DNA of 64,000 bases from Actinacidiphila bryophytorum (GCF_016916835.1 NZ_JAFFIX010000004.1:186001-250000), one strand, 5' to 3'. Positions 33,861-42,308 are shown, counted from the first letter of the stretch. A program made the numbers and translations. The notes: generated by a model from the sequence alone, not told the origin.

Positions 33861-35018
33861 TCAGAACAGCCGGTTGCGCAGGGCGTTGACCCGGCCGAGG
33901 GCCGCGGCCGAGGCCGTCGCGTCCAGGGTGCCGTTCTGCAGTGCGGTGGCCAGCGCCGAGACGACGGCCTTGCCCTTGGTGACGTCCTGCGAGGCATCCA
34001 GAATCAGGTCCATGCCGGCGGCCGCCGCGGTGACCGCGTTCTGGCCGGGGGTGCCCAGTGCGCTCAGCGCGCCCGCGTTGATCGCGTCGGTGACCGTGAC
34101 GCCGGTGAAGCTGAAGCGGTCGCGCAGCTCGCTCTGCACCACCGTCGGGGACAGGCCCGCCGGGTGGGCGGAGTCCAGCCGGGAGTAGATCGCCCAGGAC
34201 ACCATCACCAGGTCCACGCCCGCGGTGAGCGCGGCGACGTAGGGGATCTCGTCGATGTTGCGCAGCTCGGACAGCGACGTCCTGAGGGTGACCGGGCGCA
34301 GGTCGGTGTTCTGCGTGGCGGACGCGGGGCCGAGGCCGGGGAAGTGCTTGGCGGTGGCCGCGACGCCGGTGGCCCGCTGGGCGGTGATGAAGGAGCTGCC
34401 GCACACCGAGACGACCTCGGGGTCGGTGCTGTACGAGCGCTCGTACTGGTCCTCGAAGTCGCCCGCGGTGCGGTAGACGTCGAGCACGGGGGCCAGGTTG
34501 ACGTTCATCCCGACGCTGCGCAGCAGGTTGCCCGCGCCGGTGCCTGCGGTCGCCGCGGCACCCGCGGGGTCGGCGGAGGCGCCGATCTGCTTGGCCGACT
34601 GCACGGGCGCGCCGGGCAGCCGGCGTATCTGCCCGCCCTCCTGGTCGGTCATCAGCAGCAGGGGCGCCGGGTTGGGGCTGCTCTGGTTGGCCTGCCGCAA
34701 CTGGGCTACGGCCGAGGTGATCTGGGCGAGGCTGCTGATGTTGCCACCGAAGAAGATGACGCCGGCCGCCTGGCCGGCGCTGATCTGGTCGAGCAGGCTC
34801 TGGGGGACGGTCGTGCCCGAGTAGGACAGGACGACCCGCTGCCCAGCCTGCTGCTGCGGGGTCAGGGCTGCGGGGGCGGCGTACGCGGCCGGCGCGGTCG
34901 CGGTGCCTTCGGCCGGGCGGCGCGGCCTGCCCAGGGCGCCGACGGCTGCCGCCGCTGCGGCTCCGCTGCCGGCCGCCAGGACGCCGCGGCGGGTGAGGTG
35001 ACGGCCGGGACCGGCCAT
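33861..35018 (-). CDS. Secreted GH3 hydrolase (NagZ-like)
   Basis: A 385-residue exported glycosidase of family 3, one-domain type. It has a twin-arginine signal ([20 protein letters not shown]). The barrel shows LLMTDQEGGQIRRLPG, NVNLAPVLDVYR, KHFPGLGPA and the nucleophile Asp in VTVTDAINAGAL. Canonical NagZ enzymes follow KHFPGHGD with an Asp-His acid/base pair. Here that His is not visible (KHFPGLGPASATQNTD), as in other actinobacterial members, so its activity on N-acetyl-glucosaminides or muropeptides is not certain. The ATG at 35018 follows TGGAGG. The GH25 lysozyme gene is 106 bases upstream on the same strand, and both probably act on the cell wall. Confidence 0.85.
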   Translation of the reverse strand: MAGPGRHLTRRGVLAAGSGAAAAAAVGALGRPRRPAEGTATAPAAYAAPAALTPQQQAGQRVVLSYSGTTVPQSLLDQISAGQAAGVIFFGGNISSLAQITSAVAQLRQANQSSPNPAPLLLMTDQEGGQIRRLPGAPVQSAKQIGASADPAGAAATAGTGAGNLLRSVGMNVNLAPVLDVYRTAGDFEDQYERSYSTDPEVVSVCGSSFITAQRATGVAATAKHFPGLGPASATQNTDLRPVTLRTSLSELRNIDEIPYVAALTAGVDLVMVSWAIYSRLDSAHPAGLSPTVVQSELRDRFSFTGVTVTDAINAGALSALGTPGQNAVTAAAAGMDLILDASQDVTKGKAVVSALATALQNGTLDATASAAALGRVNALRNRLF

Positions 35019-35124
35019 GGCGTGCCTCCAGGGGGGATGGGTGCTGCTGCGGGGTCTGCGGGCCTGGTGCCGGTTCCTGCCGGGGGCCGCGGCGGCCGGT
35101 GGGGGCCGCCGCGCGCCCGCGGGG

Positions 35125-35967
35125 TCAGCCGTTGGCCAGCGCCTGGACGCGGCTGTAGTCGCCGTTGAAGGTGTCCTGGTCACCGGGGAAGATGCCGCTG
35201 TCGGCGTACTGCCAGATCGTCTGGTAGGGCCAGTTGTACGGCATCGGGCCGGGGCTGCCGTTGTAGTTGGCCAGCGCCAGCGGGTTGGTGGAGGAGAAGT
35301 CGCCGGTGTTGCCGGTGCACTGGCTCCACCACGACGTCGCGGTGTAGATGGTCACCCAGCGAGTGGTCCTGGCGTGGTACTCGTTGCTGAACGACAGGAT
35401 CCAGTTGACCATCGAGGACGCCGACAGGCCGTAGCAGGTGGCGCCGTACGGGTTCCACTCGATGTCGAGCATCCCGGGCAGGGTCTTGCCGTCCTTCGAC
35501 CAGCCGCCGCCGTGCGCGAGGAAGTAGTCGGCCTGGGCGGCGCCCGACGAGGTGTTGGGCGTCGCGAAGTGGTAGGCGCCGCGGATGAGGCCCGCGTTGT
35601 AGGACCCGTTGTACTGCTGGGTGAAGTACGGGTTCACGTACGACGTGGACTCGGTGGCCTTGACGTACGCGAAGCGGCCGCCGTTCGCCGCGACCGACGC
35701 CCAGTTGACGTTGCCCTGGTAGCCGCTGACGTCCAGTCCCGGGGTGCCGGCGACGTTCGGGGTGACGGTCAGGCGCCCGGCTGACGCGGGCTGGTGCAGG
35801 GCGATCTGGGAGCCGGCCCAGTCGAGTTCCGGGTGGGTGATCTGGTTCCTGGCGGCGGTGGGGGCGGCTGCCGCCGCGGGCAGTGCGGTTGCGCCGAGGG
35901 CGGCGCAGGCCAGTGCCGCGGCGGCGGCGAGTAGGCGCGTTTTGGCAGGTGCATGCCAACTGACCAT
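35125..35967 (-). CDS. Secreted GH25 lysozyme
   Basis: A 280-residue exported muramidase that cleaves the MurNAc-GlcNAc bond of peptidoglycan. The signal peptide is about 35 residues (LLAAAAALACAALGATALPA). A spacer of about 40 residues precedes the GH25 barrel: GLDVSGYQGNVNW, FAYVKATESTSYVNPYFTQQ, GAYHFATPNTSSG, and the catalytic acid pair in GMLDIEWNPYG. The C-terminus WQYADSGIFPGDQDTFNGDY is typical. The ATG at 35967 follows GGAGGA. A mirrored AAACTTTC element lies upstream. The gene pairs with the GH3 enzyme downstream. Confidence 0.93.
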   Translation of the reverse strand: MVSWHAPAKTRLLAAAAALACAALGATALPAAAAAPTAARNQITHPELDWAGSQIALHQPASAGRLTVTPNVAGTPGLDVSGYQGNVNWASVAANGGRFAYVKATESTSYVNPYFTQQYNGSYNAGLIRGAYHFATPNTSSGAAQADYFLAHGGGWSKDGKTLPGMLDIEWNPYGATCYGLSASSMVNWILSFSNEYHARTTRWVTIYTATSWWSQCTGNTGDFSSTNPLALANYNGSPGPMPYNWPYQTIWQYADSGIFPGDQDTFNGDYSRVQALANG

Positions 35968-36032
35968 CGAATCCTCCGGAGGGGAAGCACGGTTCGGGTG
36001 GGGCCGGGGCGTCGTGCACGCCCAGAGTGAAG

Positions 36033-36071
36033 GAAACTTTCGCCACGCACAAGGTTCGTGAAAGAAAGTTT
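36033..36071 (-). promoter_or_regulatory. Mirrored AAACTTTC element before the lysozyme gene
   Basis: GAAACTTTC (36033-36041) and, inverted, GAAAGTTT (36064-36071) lie in the upstream region of the GH25 gene, about 70-100 bases before its ATG. The mirrored arrangement suggests a regulator or sigma-factor site. I cannot name the factor. Confidence 0.45.
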
Positions 36072-36215
36072 ACGTGCCCCGGGGGCGGCTGTTCGCCCGC
36101 TGTTCGCCCCCCCGGGACACGCGGCAACGTCCTTGCGGCGTACGGCCGTTGCGCCCGGACCCCCGCGCGGCGGCATGCGCAGCCCGTTCGTATGCAAGCC
36201 GCCGCGGGGGGTGCC

Positions 36216-37130
36216 TTACGCGGGGCGCCGGCGGATGCGCAGCAGCGGTGCCGCGGCGGCTGCCAGGACGGCGATCAGGGCGCCTTCGCCCGCCGGGGAG
36301 AGCGGGTACAGCAGCGGGACCGTCGACTGCACGGCCAGCGGGAGCACCGCCACCGCGAGGCCCGCGGCAGCCGGCCGGCCGCGCCCCGTGCACAGCAGGG
36401 CCACCGCGAGCACCCCCGCCCACAGCGTGTGCGTGATACGCGGTCCCCCCGGCGGCATGTAGTGGAAGGACGCGGTGAACTGCGCTCCCCACACCACGAC
36501 GGCCAGCGCCGTGGCGGCCGCGAGCGTGGTGCGCTGCGCGGCCGAGGAGCCGAGCAGATCCCTCGGCGCGGCAAGGACGACGGCGGCGGTCAGCAGCGGC
36601 ACGACCACGTTCAGCACCATGCCCGTGCGGTAGCCGTGGACCTCGGAGTGCGACAGCGCGAGCAGCGGTACGTCGCACAGCCGCAGCAGCGTCGCCGGTA
36701 CGACCAGGGCGCGGGCCGCGGTCCAGCGCCCGGTCCACACCGCCGCGAGCACCGCGGACCACAGCAGCGGCGCGGCGAACTGGTCGGTGAGGACGAGGAC
36801 GTTGGGCGGCGAGTCCGCCGGCAGGTGCCGGACGTCCGGCGCGAAGAGCGACAGCAGGTTCACCACGCTCCCGCCCAGGGCCAGGGCGACGGCCAGCGGT
36901 GCGGCCTGCGCCATGGTGCGCCCGGCGGCCCGGTCGGAGCCGAGCCCGGCACGCCGCCGCAGGCCGAGCGCGGCGATGTCGAGGGCCTCGCGCAGCCGCC
37001 CGGCCCGCCCCGCGCCCCGCGTGGCCTGGTCGTATATCGCGGCCAGTTCGGCTCCGTGCTCGGCGCGGTAGCCGGCCGGGAGGCAGCGCAGCGCCCAGCG
37101 CAGGGCGCGCGAAGGGTGCCGCTGTGTCAT
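36216..37130 (-). CDS. Polytopic membrane protein paired with PadR
   Basis: A 304-residue membrane protein. The N-terminus CLPAGYRAEHGAELAAIYDQ resembles the permease-prefix segment found before ABC permeases. About eight membrane spans follow (APLAVALALGGSVVNLLSLF, LLWSAVLAAVWTG, GMVLNVVVPLLTAAVVLAAP and so on). It has no FtsX domain. The start ATG overlaps the PadR stop by 4 bases (ATGA), so expression is coupled. The family function is unknown; PadR-linked proteins of this kind are often self-regulated membrane sensors or export parts. Confidence 0.75.
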   Translation of the reverse strand: MTQRHPSRALRWALRCLPAGYRAEHGAELAAIYDQATRGAGRAGRLREALDIAALGLRRRAGLGSDRAAGRTMAQAAPLAVALALGGSVVNLLSLFAPDVRHLPADSPPNVLVLTDQFAAPLLWSAVLAAVWTGRWTAARALVVPATLLRLCDVPLLALSHSEVHGYRTGMVLNVVVPLLTAAVVLAAPRDLLGSSAAQRTTLAAATALAVVVWGAQFTASFHYMPPGGPRITHTLWAGVLAVALLCTGRGRPAAAGLAVAVLPLAVQSTVPLLYPLSPAGEGALIAVLAAAAAPLLRIRRRPA

Positions 37131-37483
37131 GCCAGTGCTCCCTTCGGGCGGGCGGCGGACGCGCGGCGCCCGGCGAGCCGGCGCTCCGCCTCCTCCACGA
37201 CGGAGCGCAGCCGCGCCGTCTCCGCGGCCAGCGTGGAACGGCCGGCCGAGGCGAGGGCGTAGACCTTGCGGGCGCGGCCGTCCACGACCTCCTCCCGCTG
37301 AACCTCGATCAGGCCCTGCTGGAGCAGGCGGTCCAGCGCGCCGTAGAGAGTGCCGGTGCGCATGCGCACCCGGCCGTGCGAGATCGCGTCGATCTCCTGG
37401 ATGAGGCCGTAGCCGTGCCGGGGCTCGTCGGCCAGTGCGGTGAGCAGGAGCAGCGTCGGCTCCTGAAGGGGTCGGTCACTCAT
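37127..37483 (-). CDS. PadR-family regulator
   Basis: A 118-residue winged-helix repressor of the short PadR subgroup: LLLLTALADEPRHGYGLIQE, then ISHGRVRMRTGTLYGALDRL and LQQGLIEVQREEVVDGRARK, and a C-terminal dimerisation helix. The ATG at 37483 follows AGGTGAC. The leader contains ATATATATAGGTGACAT and, on the other side, CATATGATGTC, AT-rich elements of the sort PadR proteins bind. It is translationally coupled to the membrane protein gene downstream and probably represses the pair. Confidence 0.87.
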   Translation of the reverse strand: MSDRPLQEPTLLLLTALADEPRHGYGLIQEIDAISHGRVRMRTGTLYGALDRLLQQGLIEVQREEVVDGRARKVYALASAGRSTLAAETARLRSVVEEAERRLAGRRASAARPKGALA

Positions 37484-37759
37484 GTCACCTATATATATCG
37501 GCAACCGTCATATGATGTCGAGTGGAACGACAGCCCGCGCACACCGGCGAACCCCCGTAGTGCCAACCGGGAGGGACAACTCACCGCAAGCCGCCGACGC
37601 ACCCGAGGGGACGGTTCGGGGGTGTCCCCGCAGGCGTGCACGCGACTCCCGCCGCCTCGTCCGGGAAGAGGTAAGGCGCGCAGGCCGAGGAGATACCCCC
37701 GAAGCGGCACCGACCCCGACCGCGCACAGCAGGCGCACCCCGGGACAACACCGAACTCG
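37484..37759. other. Intergenic region without a recognisable gene
   Basis: The only notable signal is the AT-rich PadR promoter at 37484-37530. The remainder encodes no family I recognise and shows no strong hairpin. Confidence 0.5.
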
Positions 37760-39283
37760 TCAGCCCTCCAAGTCCAGCAGCGCGCGCATCGCGGCCAGCG
37801 GCAGCGACGGGTTGCCGGCCGCCGCCTGTGCGACCTGCCAGTCTGGGTCGGCGGTCAGTCCGGCGATCAGTGCCGGGGGGAGGGCCGGGTGCCCTGCTGC
37901 CGGCGGGCGGGCCTGGTGGTCCTCCAGGCAGGCGAGCAGCGCCGTGGGCGTGGCCTGGGGCCGGCGGGCGATCTCGCGGAGGGCCTTGCGCACCGGCGGC
38001 ACGTGGCGGGCCAGGTCCTCCAGCAGTTCGGGGGAGGCGTCCGGGTTGGCCGCGACCTTCGCGACGACCCGGACGCCGTGCCGGTCGACCATGGCGCGCA
38101 ACTGCGCCTCCGACAGGCCCGGGTGCGGGGCGACGGACTTGACGACCTTCGCGTCGGGATCCGCGGCGAGCGCGTCGCGGACCGCGTCGGGCAGGTCCCG
38201 CCGCTGGGCGACCATCATCCGGACCTCCGGTTGCGGTGAGCGGGCCAACTCCCGTACCTCGTCGGGGGATGCGCCGGTGATCCGCGGCAGGGTCGCGGCA
38301 CCCGTCTTCCCCGCGCCGGCCAGCCGGAGAAGAACGTCGAGCCGCAGGTCGGGGCGGAAGGCCACGGTGCGCTGCACGTCGTGGCCGCGGTCGTCGGCCA
38401 GCAGGCGGACCAGGTCCTCGCCGACCGAGAGATTCGCCGCCAGCGTGGACCGCACGTGGGGTACGGGGTCGGCGGCCAGTTGCTCGTACACCCGCGGAGG
38501 CACATCGGTGCGGGCGGCCAGTGCCCACCGCAGGTCCGCCGAGGGGTGGTCGGCGAAGACCGCGGCAGCAGCCGCGGGGGTCGCCGGGTTCCAGAGCGCG
38601 GCATAGTGCATGTCGTGCACGGCGGACTGGTGCGAGCCGTCGCACGCGGCGCCCGGCGGCAAGTCGCAGTCCTGGCGCGGGCATTCCGGGTCGTGCGCGA
38701 AAGGCACCTGCTCGCGGTCGCAGACCAGGCACCGCAGTGCCGGCGGGAAGTCGCCGCGGACCAGGGCCGCCAGGACCTCGGGCGGTGCCGTCTCGTTGCC
38801 CGCCGCGCCGCGCCGTACCTCGGCGTGCGGGTGGCGGGCCAGGCGCTCGACCACCTCACGTACCGTCGTGAACTGCGCCAACTCCGCCACGACCCCTATG
38901 TCCGGGTCGGAGGCGAGCCGTTCGACCACGTCGGCCGGGAGGCCCGGGCAGGCGGCCAGCTTCTGGCGGCGCGCGACCTGGGGCTCGGAGGCGAGCAGGC
39001 GTGCCCACTCGGGGAGGCCCGCGGCCTCGTCGAGCAGGGCCAGTGCGGCGTCCGGCTGGGCTGCGGGGTCGATGTCGGCGGCGGTCAGCCTGCCCCTGTA
39101 CGCGAGCAGGACCGCCGTCTCGGGGGAGCGCGCCGCCAGTGCGACCGCGTGCGCGTGGGTGAGGTCGGCGCGGTAGGCCAGTTCCGCGGCGACGTCGTCG
39201 TCCGCGGTCTCGACCAGGCGGTCGAGCAGGTCGGGCGGCAGCGCCGGGTTCTCTGCGAGTCCGCACAGAGCGGGGTCGGACAC
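37760..39283 (-). CDS. Leucine-rich-repeat-variant (LRV) protein with Cys cluster
   Basis: A 507-residue soluble solenoid protein made of about 18 helical repeats of some 24 residues with the pattern (A/V)xxNPxxPxxLLxxLAxD, for example LAENPALPPDLLDRLVETAD, LAACPGLPADVVERLASDPD and VAANPDASPELLEDLARH. This is the LRV fold first described in Azotobacter. In the middle, about residues 183-215, is a Cys-rich insert (CLVCDREQVPFAHDPECPRQ, then DCDLPPGAAC). It could bind zinc or the [4Fe-4S] cluster known from the original LRV protein. Start is GTG at 39283. A DoxX-like gene lies 13 bases upstream, so they are probably cotranscribed. Function unknown. Confidence 0.75.
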   Translation of the reverse strand: MSDPALCGLAENPALPPDLLDRLVETADDDVAAELAYRADLTHAHAVALAARSPETAVLLAYRGRLTAADIDPAAQPDAALALLDEAAGLPEWARLLASEPQVARRQKLAACPGLPADVVERLASDPDIGVVAELAQFTTVREVVERLARHPHAEVRRGAAGNETAPPEVLAALVRGDFPPALRCLVCDREQVPFAHDPECPRQDCDLPPGAACDGSHQSAVHDMHYAALWNPATPAAAAAVFADHPSADLRWALAARTDVPPRVYEQLAADPVPHVRSTLAANLSVGEDLVRLLADDRGHDVQRTVAFRPDLRLDVLLRLAGAGKTGAATLPRITGASPDEVRELARSPQPEVRMMVAQRRDLPDAVRDALAADPDAKVVKSVAPHPGLSEAQLRAMVDRHGVRVVAKVAANPDASPELLEDLARHVPPVRKALREIARRPQATPTALLACLEDHQARPPAAGHPALPPALIAGLTADPDWQVAQAAAGNPSLPLAAMRALLDLEG

Positions 39284-39296
39284 GGCGCAGGCCCCC

Positions 39297-39653
39297 TCAG
39301 GTGGCGCCGTGGTAGGTGATGCCGAGGGTCAGGACGGCGGTTGCCGTTGTCAGGAAGACGATGCCGCCGACGATGTCGCGGGAGCCCACTCGCAGGTGGG
39401 CGAAGATCGCGCCGATGAAATACAGCACCAGGCCGGACGCGGCCAGGGTGCCCAGCACGGGGATTTTCAGGCCGGCGAGCAGGCCCAGGGTGCCGGCCGC
39501 GAGCAGGGTGCCGAGGACCGGGACGTACGTGCGGGGGATGCCCTTCATGTCGGCCTGCGTCTTGGGATATTCGTGGCCGATGAGATACGTGACCGCCGCG
39601 GCGCCGTTGAAGACCGCGCCGACGACGACGAGCGTGAGATAGGCGGCGAACAC
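39297..39653 (-). CDS. DoxX-like small membrane protein
   Basis: A 118-residue protein with four predicted spans: AYLTLVVVGAVFNGAAAVTY, LGTLLAAGTLGLLAGL, LGTLAASGLVLYFIGAIFAH and GGIVFLTTATAVLTLG. It matches the DoxX_2 family of unknown function, often called invasion-like or DoxX proteins. The start is GTG at 39653. It precedes the LRV gene by 13 bases in one apparent unit. Confidence 0.78.
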   Translation of the reverse strand: MFAAYLTLVVVGAVFNGAAAVTYLIGHEYPKTQADMKGIPRTYVPVLGTLLAAGTLGLLAGLKIPVLGTLAASGLVLYFIGAIFAHLRVGSRDIVGGIVFLTTATAVLTLGITYHGAT

Positions 39654-39801
39654 CCTTCTTCTCCCCCCTGGTTACCGGAAAACCCTGCCTGGGGGCCGCC
39701 CGTGGACGGGCTGTCGGACCGTCGGCAAGGTTGCCCGCCCGCCGACCCTACCGGGGCGGACACGGCCGGCCGGGGGAAGCGGCGTGGCCAATTTGCGCCG
39801 T

Positions 39802-40064
39802 TCAGGGCAGGGTGACGACCTTGGCGCCGTCCGGCGGGGGCGGGGCCTGCTGCGGGCGGGGTGCGGTGAAGACCAGCCGGCCGCCCGGGAGGATCAGGGT
39901 GGCGGGCGCGGCCAGGGCGTAGAGGCCGACGCCGACGAAGAGGCCGATCACCGCCGACCGCACCGGCGGCCGGCCGCCGTCCAGCAGCTGGAAGTACACC
40001 GTGCCGATGATCGCGACGCCCGTGGCGGCGCCGACCTGGATCGAGGTGTTGACCAGCCCGGCGG
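39802..40064 (-). pseudogene. C-terminal remnant of an EmrB/QacA-type MFS exporter
   Basis: The minus-strand reading AGLVNTSIQVGAATGVAIIG, then TVYFQLLDGG and SAVIGLFVGVGLYALAAPAT, is the last two membrane spans of a 14-span drug exporter, ending at the natural-looking stop at 39802. Upstream of 40064 the similarity stops abruptly and the opposite strand becomes a MarR fragment. About 400 N-terminal residues are missing. Confidence 0.8.
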
Positions 40065-40075
40065 GGCGCCGACGC

Positions 40076-40354
40076 CGCCGACCGAGAAGGTCAGCCCTGA
40101 TGGTCAGCGACCTGAGCCGGCAGGGCGTCGTGGACCGCCGCTCCGACCCGGCCGACGGCCGCCGCACGATCGTCAGCATCTCCCACGACCCGGAGACCCG
40201 CGCCGCCATCGAAGGCTGGCTCGCGAACGGGGCGAGCGCCTGGCGTGCGGCTTTCGAGCCGCTGAGCCCGCAGGAACGTGCCGTCTTCGTCCGCACCATC
40301 GAGGCGTACGAGAAGGGCGCCGCGGGACCCGCGGGCGCCGCGGGCGCCGACTGA
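40076..40354 (+). pseudogene. C-terminal remnant of a MarR-family regulator
   Basis: The reading SALMVSDLSRQGVVDRRSDP, then ADGRRTIVSISHDPET and LSPQERAVFVRTIEAYEKGA, is the wing and C-terminal dimer helices of a MarR repressor, ending at 40354. The first 60 or so residues, up to the recognition helix, are absent. It abuts the MFS remnant head-to-head, as expected if the 5' ends of a divergent regulator/exporter pair were deleted together. Confidence 0.8.
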
Positions 40355-40403
40355 GGCGGCCCGCCCCCGCCCGCGCCCCAACTCCTGCCGCCGCACCGAG
40401 TCC

Positions 40404-40550
40404 TGCCACGACCTGGCCACGGTCCTGGCGCTGTCCTGGGCGCTGTTCGCGCTCACCATCGCCATCCAGTTCCCGCTGCTGATCCGCTTCGGCTACGCCC
40501 GCATCAGCATCCTGGGCACGTCCCTCCCGCCGGCCCTGGACACCCTCACA
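40404..40550 (+). pseudogene. Short fragment of an ABC-2 permease
   Basis: About 45 residues in one frame, including LATVLALSWALFALTIAIQF and PLLIRFGYARI, look like one span and the loop of an ABC2_membrane-type permease. There is no start or family context around it. It is a decayed fragment at best. Confidence 0.45.
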
Positions 40551-40644
40551 CCTGGCAGGCCGCCCTGTGGGCCGGAGCCCCGCTCGCCCTCACGGCATCC
40601 GCGGCCCTGGCGGTCCGTCTCTGCGGCCGGCCCTGGACAACGGG

Positions 40645-40719
40645 CGGAGCCGACCGGATTCGAACCGGCGTCCTCGCGGTTTTGGAGACCGCGCGCGACG
40701 ACCCCTGCGCTACGACCCC
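40645..40719 (-). tRNA. tRNA-Trp(CCA)-like gene
   Basis: On the minus strand the acceptor arms GGGGTCG and CGGCTCC pair over 7 bases with two G-T pairs. The anticodon arm is GCGGT, loop CTCCAAA, ACCGC, with anticodon CCA. The T-arm GCCGG-TTCGAAT-CCGGT carries the universal loop. The D-arm (GCGC with GCGC) is unusual: position 26 is missing. The 3' CCA is not encoded. The sequence is unlike the usual streptomycete tRNA-Trp, which starts AGGGGCAT. It could be a functional isodecoder or a pseudo-tRNA. Confidence 0.7.
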
Positions 40720-40745
40720 GCCCGGCAGGATCGTAAGCCCGGACG

Positions 40746-42308
40746 TCAGGGCCGCCAAGACCCGCCCGTGCGGAAAGGGCCGGCGGTGTCGAGACCGAGG
40801 CGGGCCGCCCAGGCCAGGGCCTCGTCAAGGGTGGCGTCCGTGTCGGTCAGGCGGGCCGCTGCCAGGGCGGGCGGGGCGCCGGCGCCGTCCAGCAGGGCGG
40901 ACCACTGGCGGCGGTCGAGCGCCAGGTAGCGCAGGCCCGTCAGGCCGGTGAGGACGGACACGTCGGCGATGTCCGCCGCGGACAGGTCGAGGCCGCGCAG
41001 GCGGGGGACGGTGCGCAGCGGGGTGAGGTCGGCCGGGGCGATGGTGGCCAGGTCGAGGGACGCGAGGTGGGGGTGCCCGGCGAGCGGGGTGAGGTCGCCG
41101 CCCGTGAGGCCGGCGCGCAGCGACTCGACGGGCAGGCCGCGTACGGGTGCCAGGTCGGCGGTGGTGGCGCGGTTGAGGTGCAGCCGGCGCAGGCCGCGGG
41201 CGGCGCTGAGCGGGGTGAGGTCGACCGGGCCGGGGACGTCGTTGATGTGCACGGCCTGGAGGCTGGGCGCCACCTCCTCGGGGACGCCGCCGCCGATGTA
41301 CTCCTGGGGGGCGTGCTCGCGGGCGGGCTCGCGCAGCGCGATGTAGTCGCCGCGCTTGTCGTACGCGCCCTGGTCGAGCAGGTCCAGGTAGTGGCCGAGC
41401 AGTGAGGTGACGGAGTCGGCGACGTAGCCGGGACCGTCGTTGTGGTCCCGGCCGGTCCATATGACCTGGCCGGGGCGCCCGGCGCGGGCCGGAGCGGTGT
41501 CGACGGCGAGGTAGTTGCCGTCCTCGGGGGTGGCGAAGCGCAGCCAGCCTGGGTGGTCGCCGCAGCGGCGCACGGTGTCGCGCGGGGTGGCGTCGAAGAC
41601 GACCGCGTCCCACTCCAGGTCCCAGCCGTACCAGGGGCGCGTCTCCTGCTCGTCCTCGTGTTCTGCCACGAGGCTTTTCAGCGGCAGCCAGGCGCAGCCC
41701 TCGAAGAGGTAGCGGTGGTCGTACCCGACGCCGTCGCCGTCGGCGATCTCGTAGAGGGCGCGCAGGTCGGCGGGCAGGCGGCAGCCCAGCCGGGACTCGG
41801 CCTCGGCGATGTCCGCCGCGGTGGCGGGCGGCGGCAGCTCCTCGGGGTGGCCCAGGATCGCGGCACGCCGTTCGAGGTAGGCGCGGAAGCGGGCCGCGGC
41901 CAGCTCGGGGTCGCCCGCGGGGGCGGCGGTGGAGGCGGGCTGGTCGAGCCCCGGCTGCGGCAGCCGGACATCGGCGTCGAGGACGGCCTCGAAGCCGTTC
42001 ATGCCGCCGCTCACCCGGGTGACCGCGTCGTGGAAGGCGGTGAACCGGTACTCCCCGGACGGCAGGCAGCGGAACTCCATGCTGACGGGTTCCCAGCCGC
42101 GGTCCTGGCCGAGGGCTTCCGCGAGCTGCATGAGCTGCTGGTGCGGGGCGGCCACGCCCCGGTGGAAGCCCGACGGGCGCGGCAGGTAGCCGCCGGTCGT
42201 CGAACTGCCGCCGCGGCCCGCCGTGGCGTGCAGTTCCGCCTGCGTCCAGCCGCCGGGTGCGCCCGCGGCGATCGCCTCGGCTATCGCCCGTACCGTCTGC
42301 TCCACCAT
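40746..42308 (-). CDS. SMI1/KNR4-domain protein with leucine-rich repeats
   Basis: A 520-residue cytoplasmic protein. Residues 1-115 are a separate domain (TVRAIAEAIAAGAPGGWTQA, MEFRCLPSGEYRFTAFHDAV). An SMI1/KNR4 domain follows at about residues 150-335 (PPPATAADIAEAESRLGCRL, PADLRALYEIADGDGVGYDH, GYVADSVTSLLGHYLDLL). The last 165 residues are short leucine-rich repeats: PVDLTPLSAARGLRRLHLNR, DLTPLAGHPHLASLDLA and DLTPLRTVPRLRGLDLSAAD. SMI1/KNR4 proteins are often immunity factors of polymorphic toxins, and a toxin operon lies 1.4 kb away, but no direct link is shown. The ATG at 42308 follows GGGAGC. Confidence 0.8.
   Translation of the reverse strand: MVEQTVRAIAEAIAAGAPGGWTQAELHATAGRGGSSTTGGYLPRPSGFHRGVAAPHQQLMQLAEALGQDRGWEPVSMEFRCLPSGEYRFTAFHDAVTRVSGGMNGFEAVLDADVRLPQPGLDQPASTAAPAGDPELAAARFRAYLERRAAILGHPEELPPPATAADIAEAESRLGCRLPADLRALYEIADGDGVGYDHRYLFEGCAWLPLKSLVAEHEDEQETRPWYGWDLEWDAVVFDATPRDTVRRCGDHPGWLRFATPEDGNYLAVDTAPARAGRPGQVIWTGRDHNDGPGYVADSVTSLLGHYLDLLDQGAYDKRGDYIALREPAREHAPQEYIGGGVPEEVAPSLQAVHINDVPGPVDLTPLSAARGLRRLHLNRATTADLAPVRGLPVESLRAGLTGGDLTPLAGHPHLASLDLATIAPADLTPLRTVPRLRGLDLSAADIADVSVLTGLTGLRYLALDRRQWSALLDGAGAPPALAAARLTDTDATLDEALAWAARLGLDTAGPFRTGGSWRP

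Noticed and set aside
40600..40760. Integrative element attachment site at the tRNA
   Set aside because: I could not find a second copy of the tRNA 3' end or any integrase gene in the window, so the gene relics nearby are not enough to claim one.
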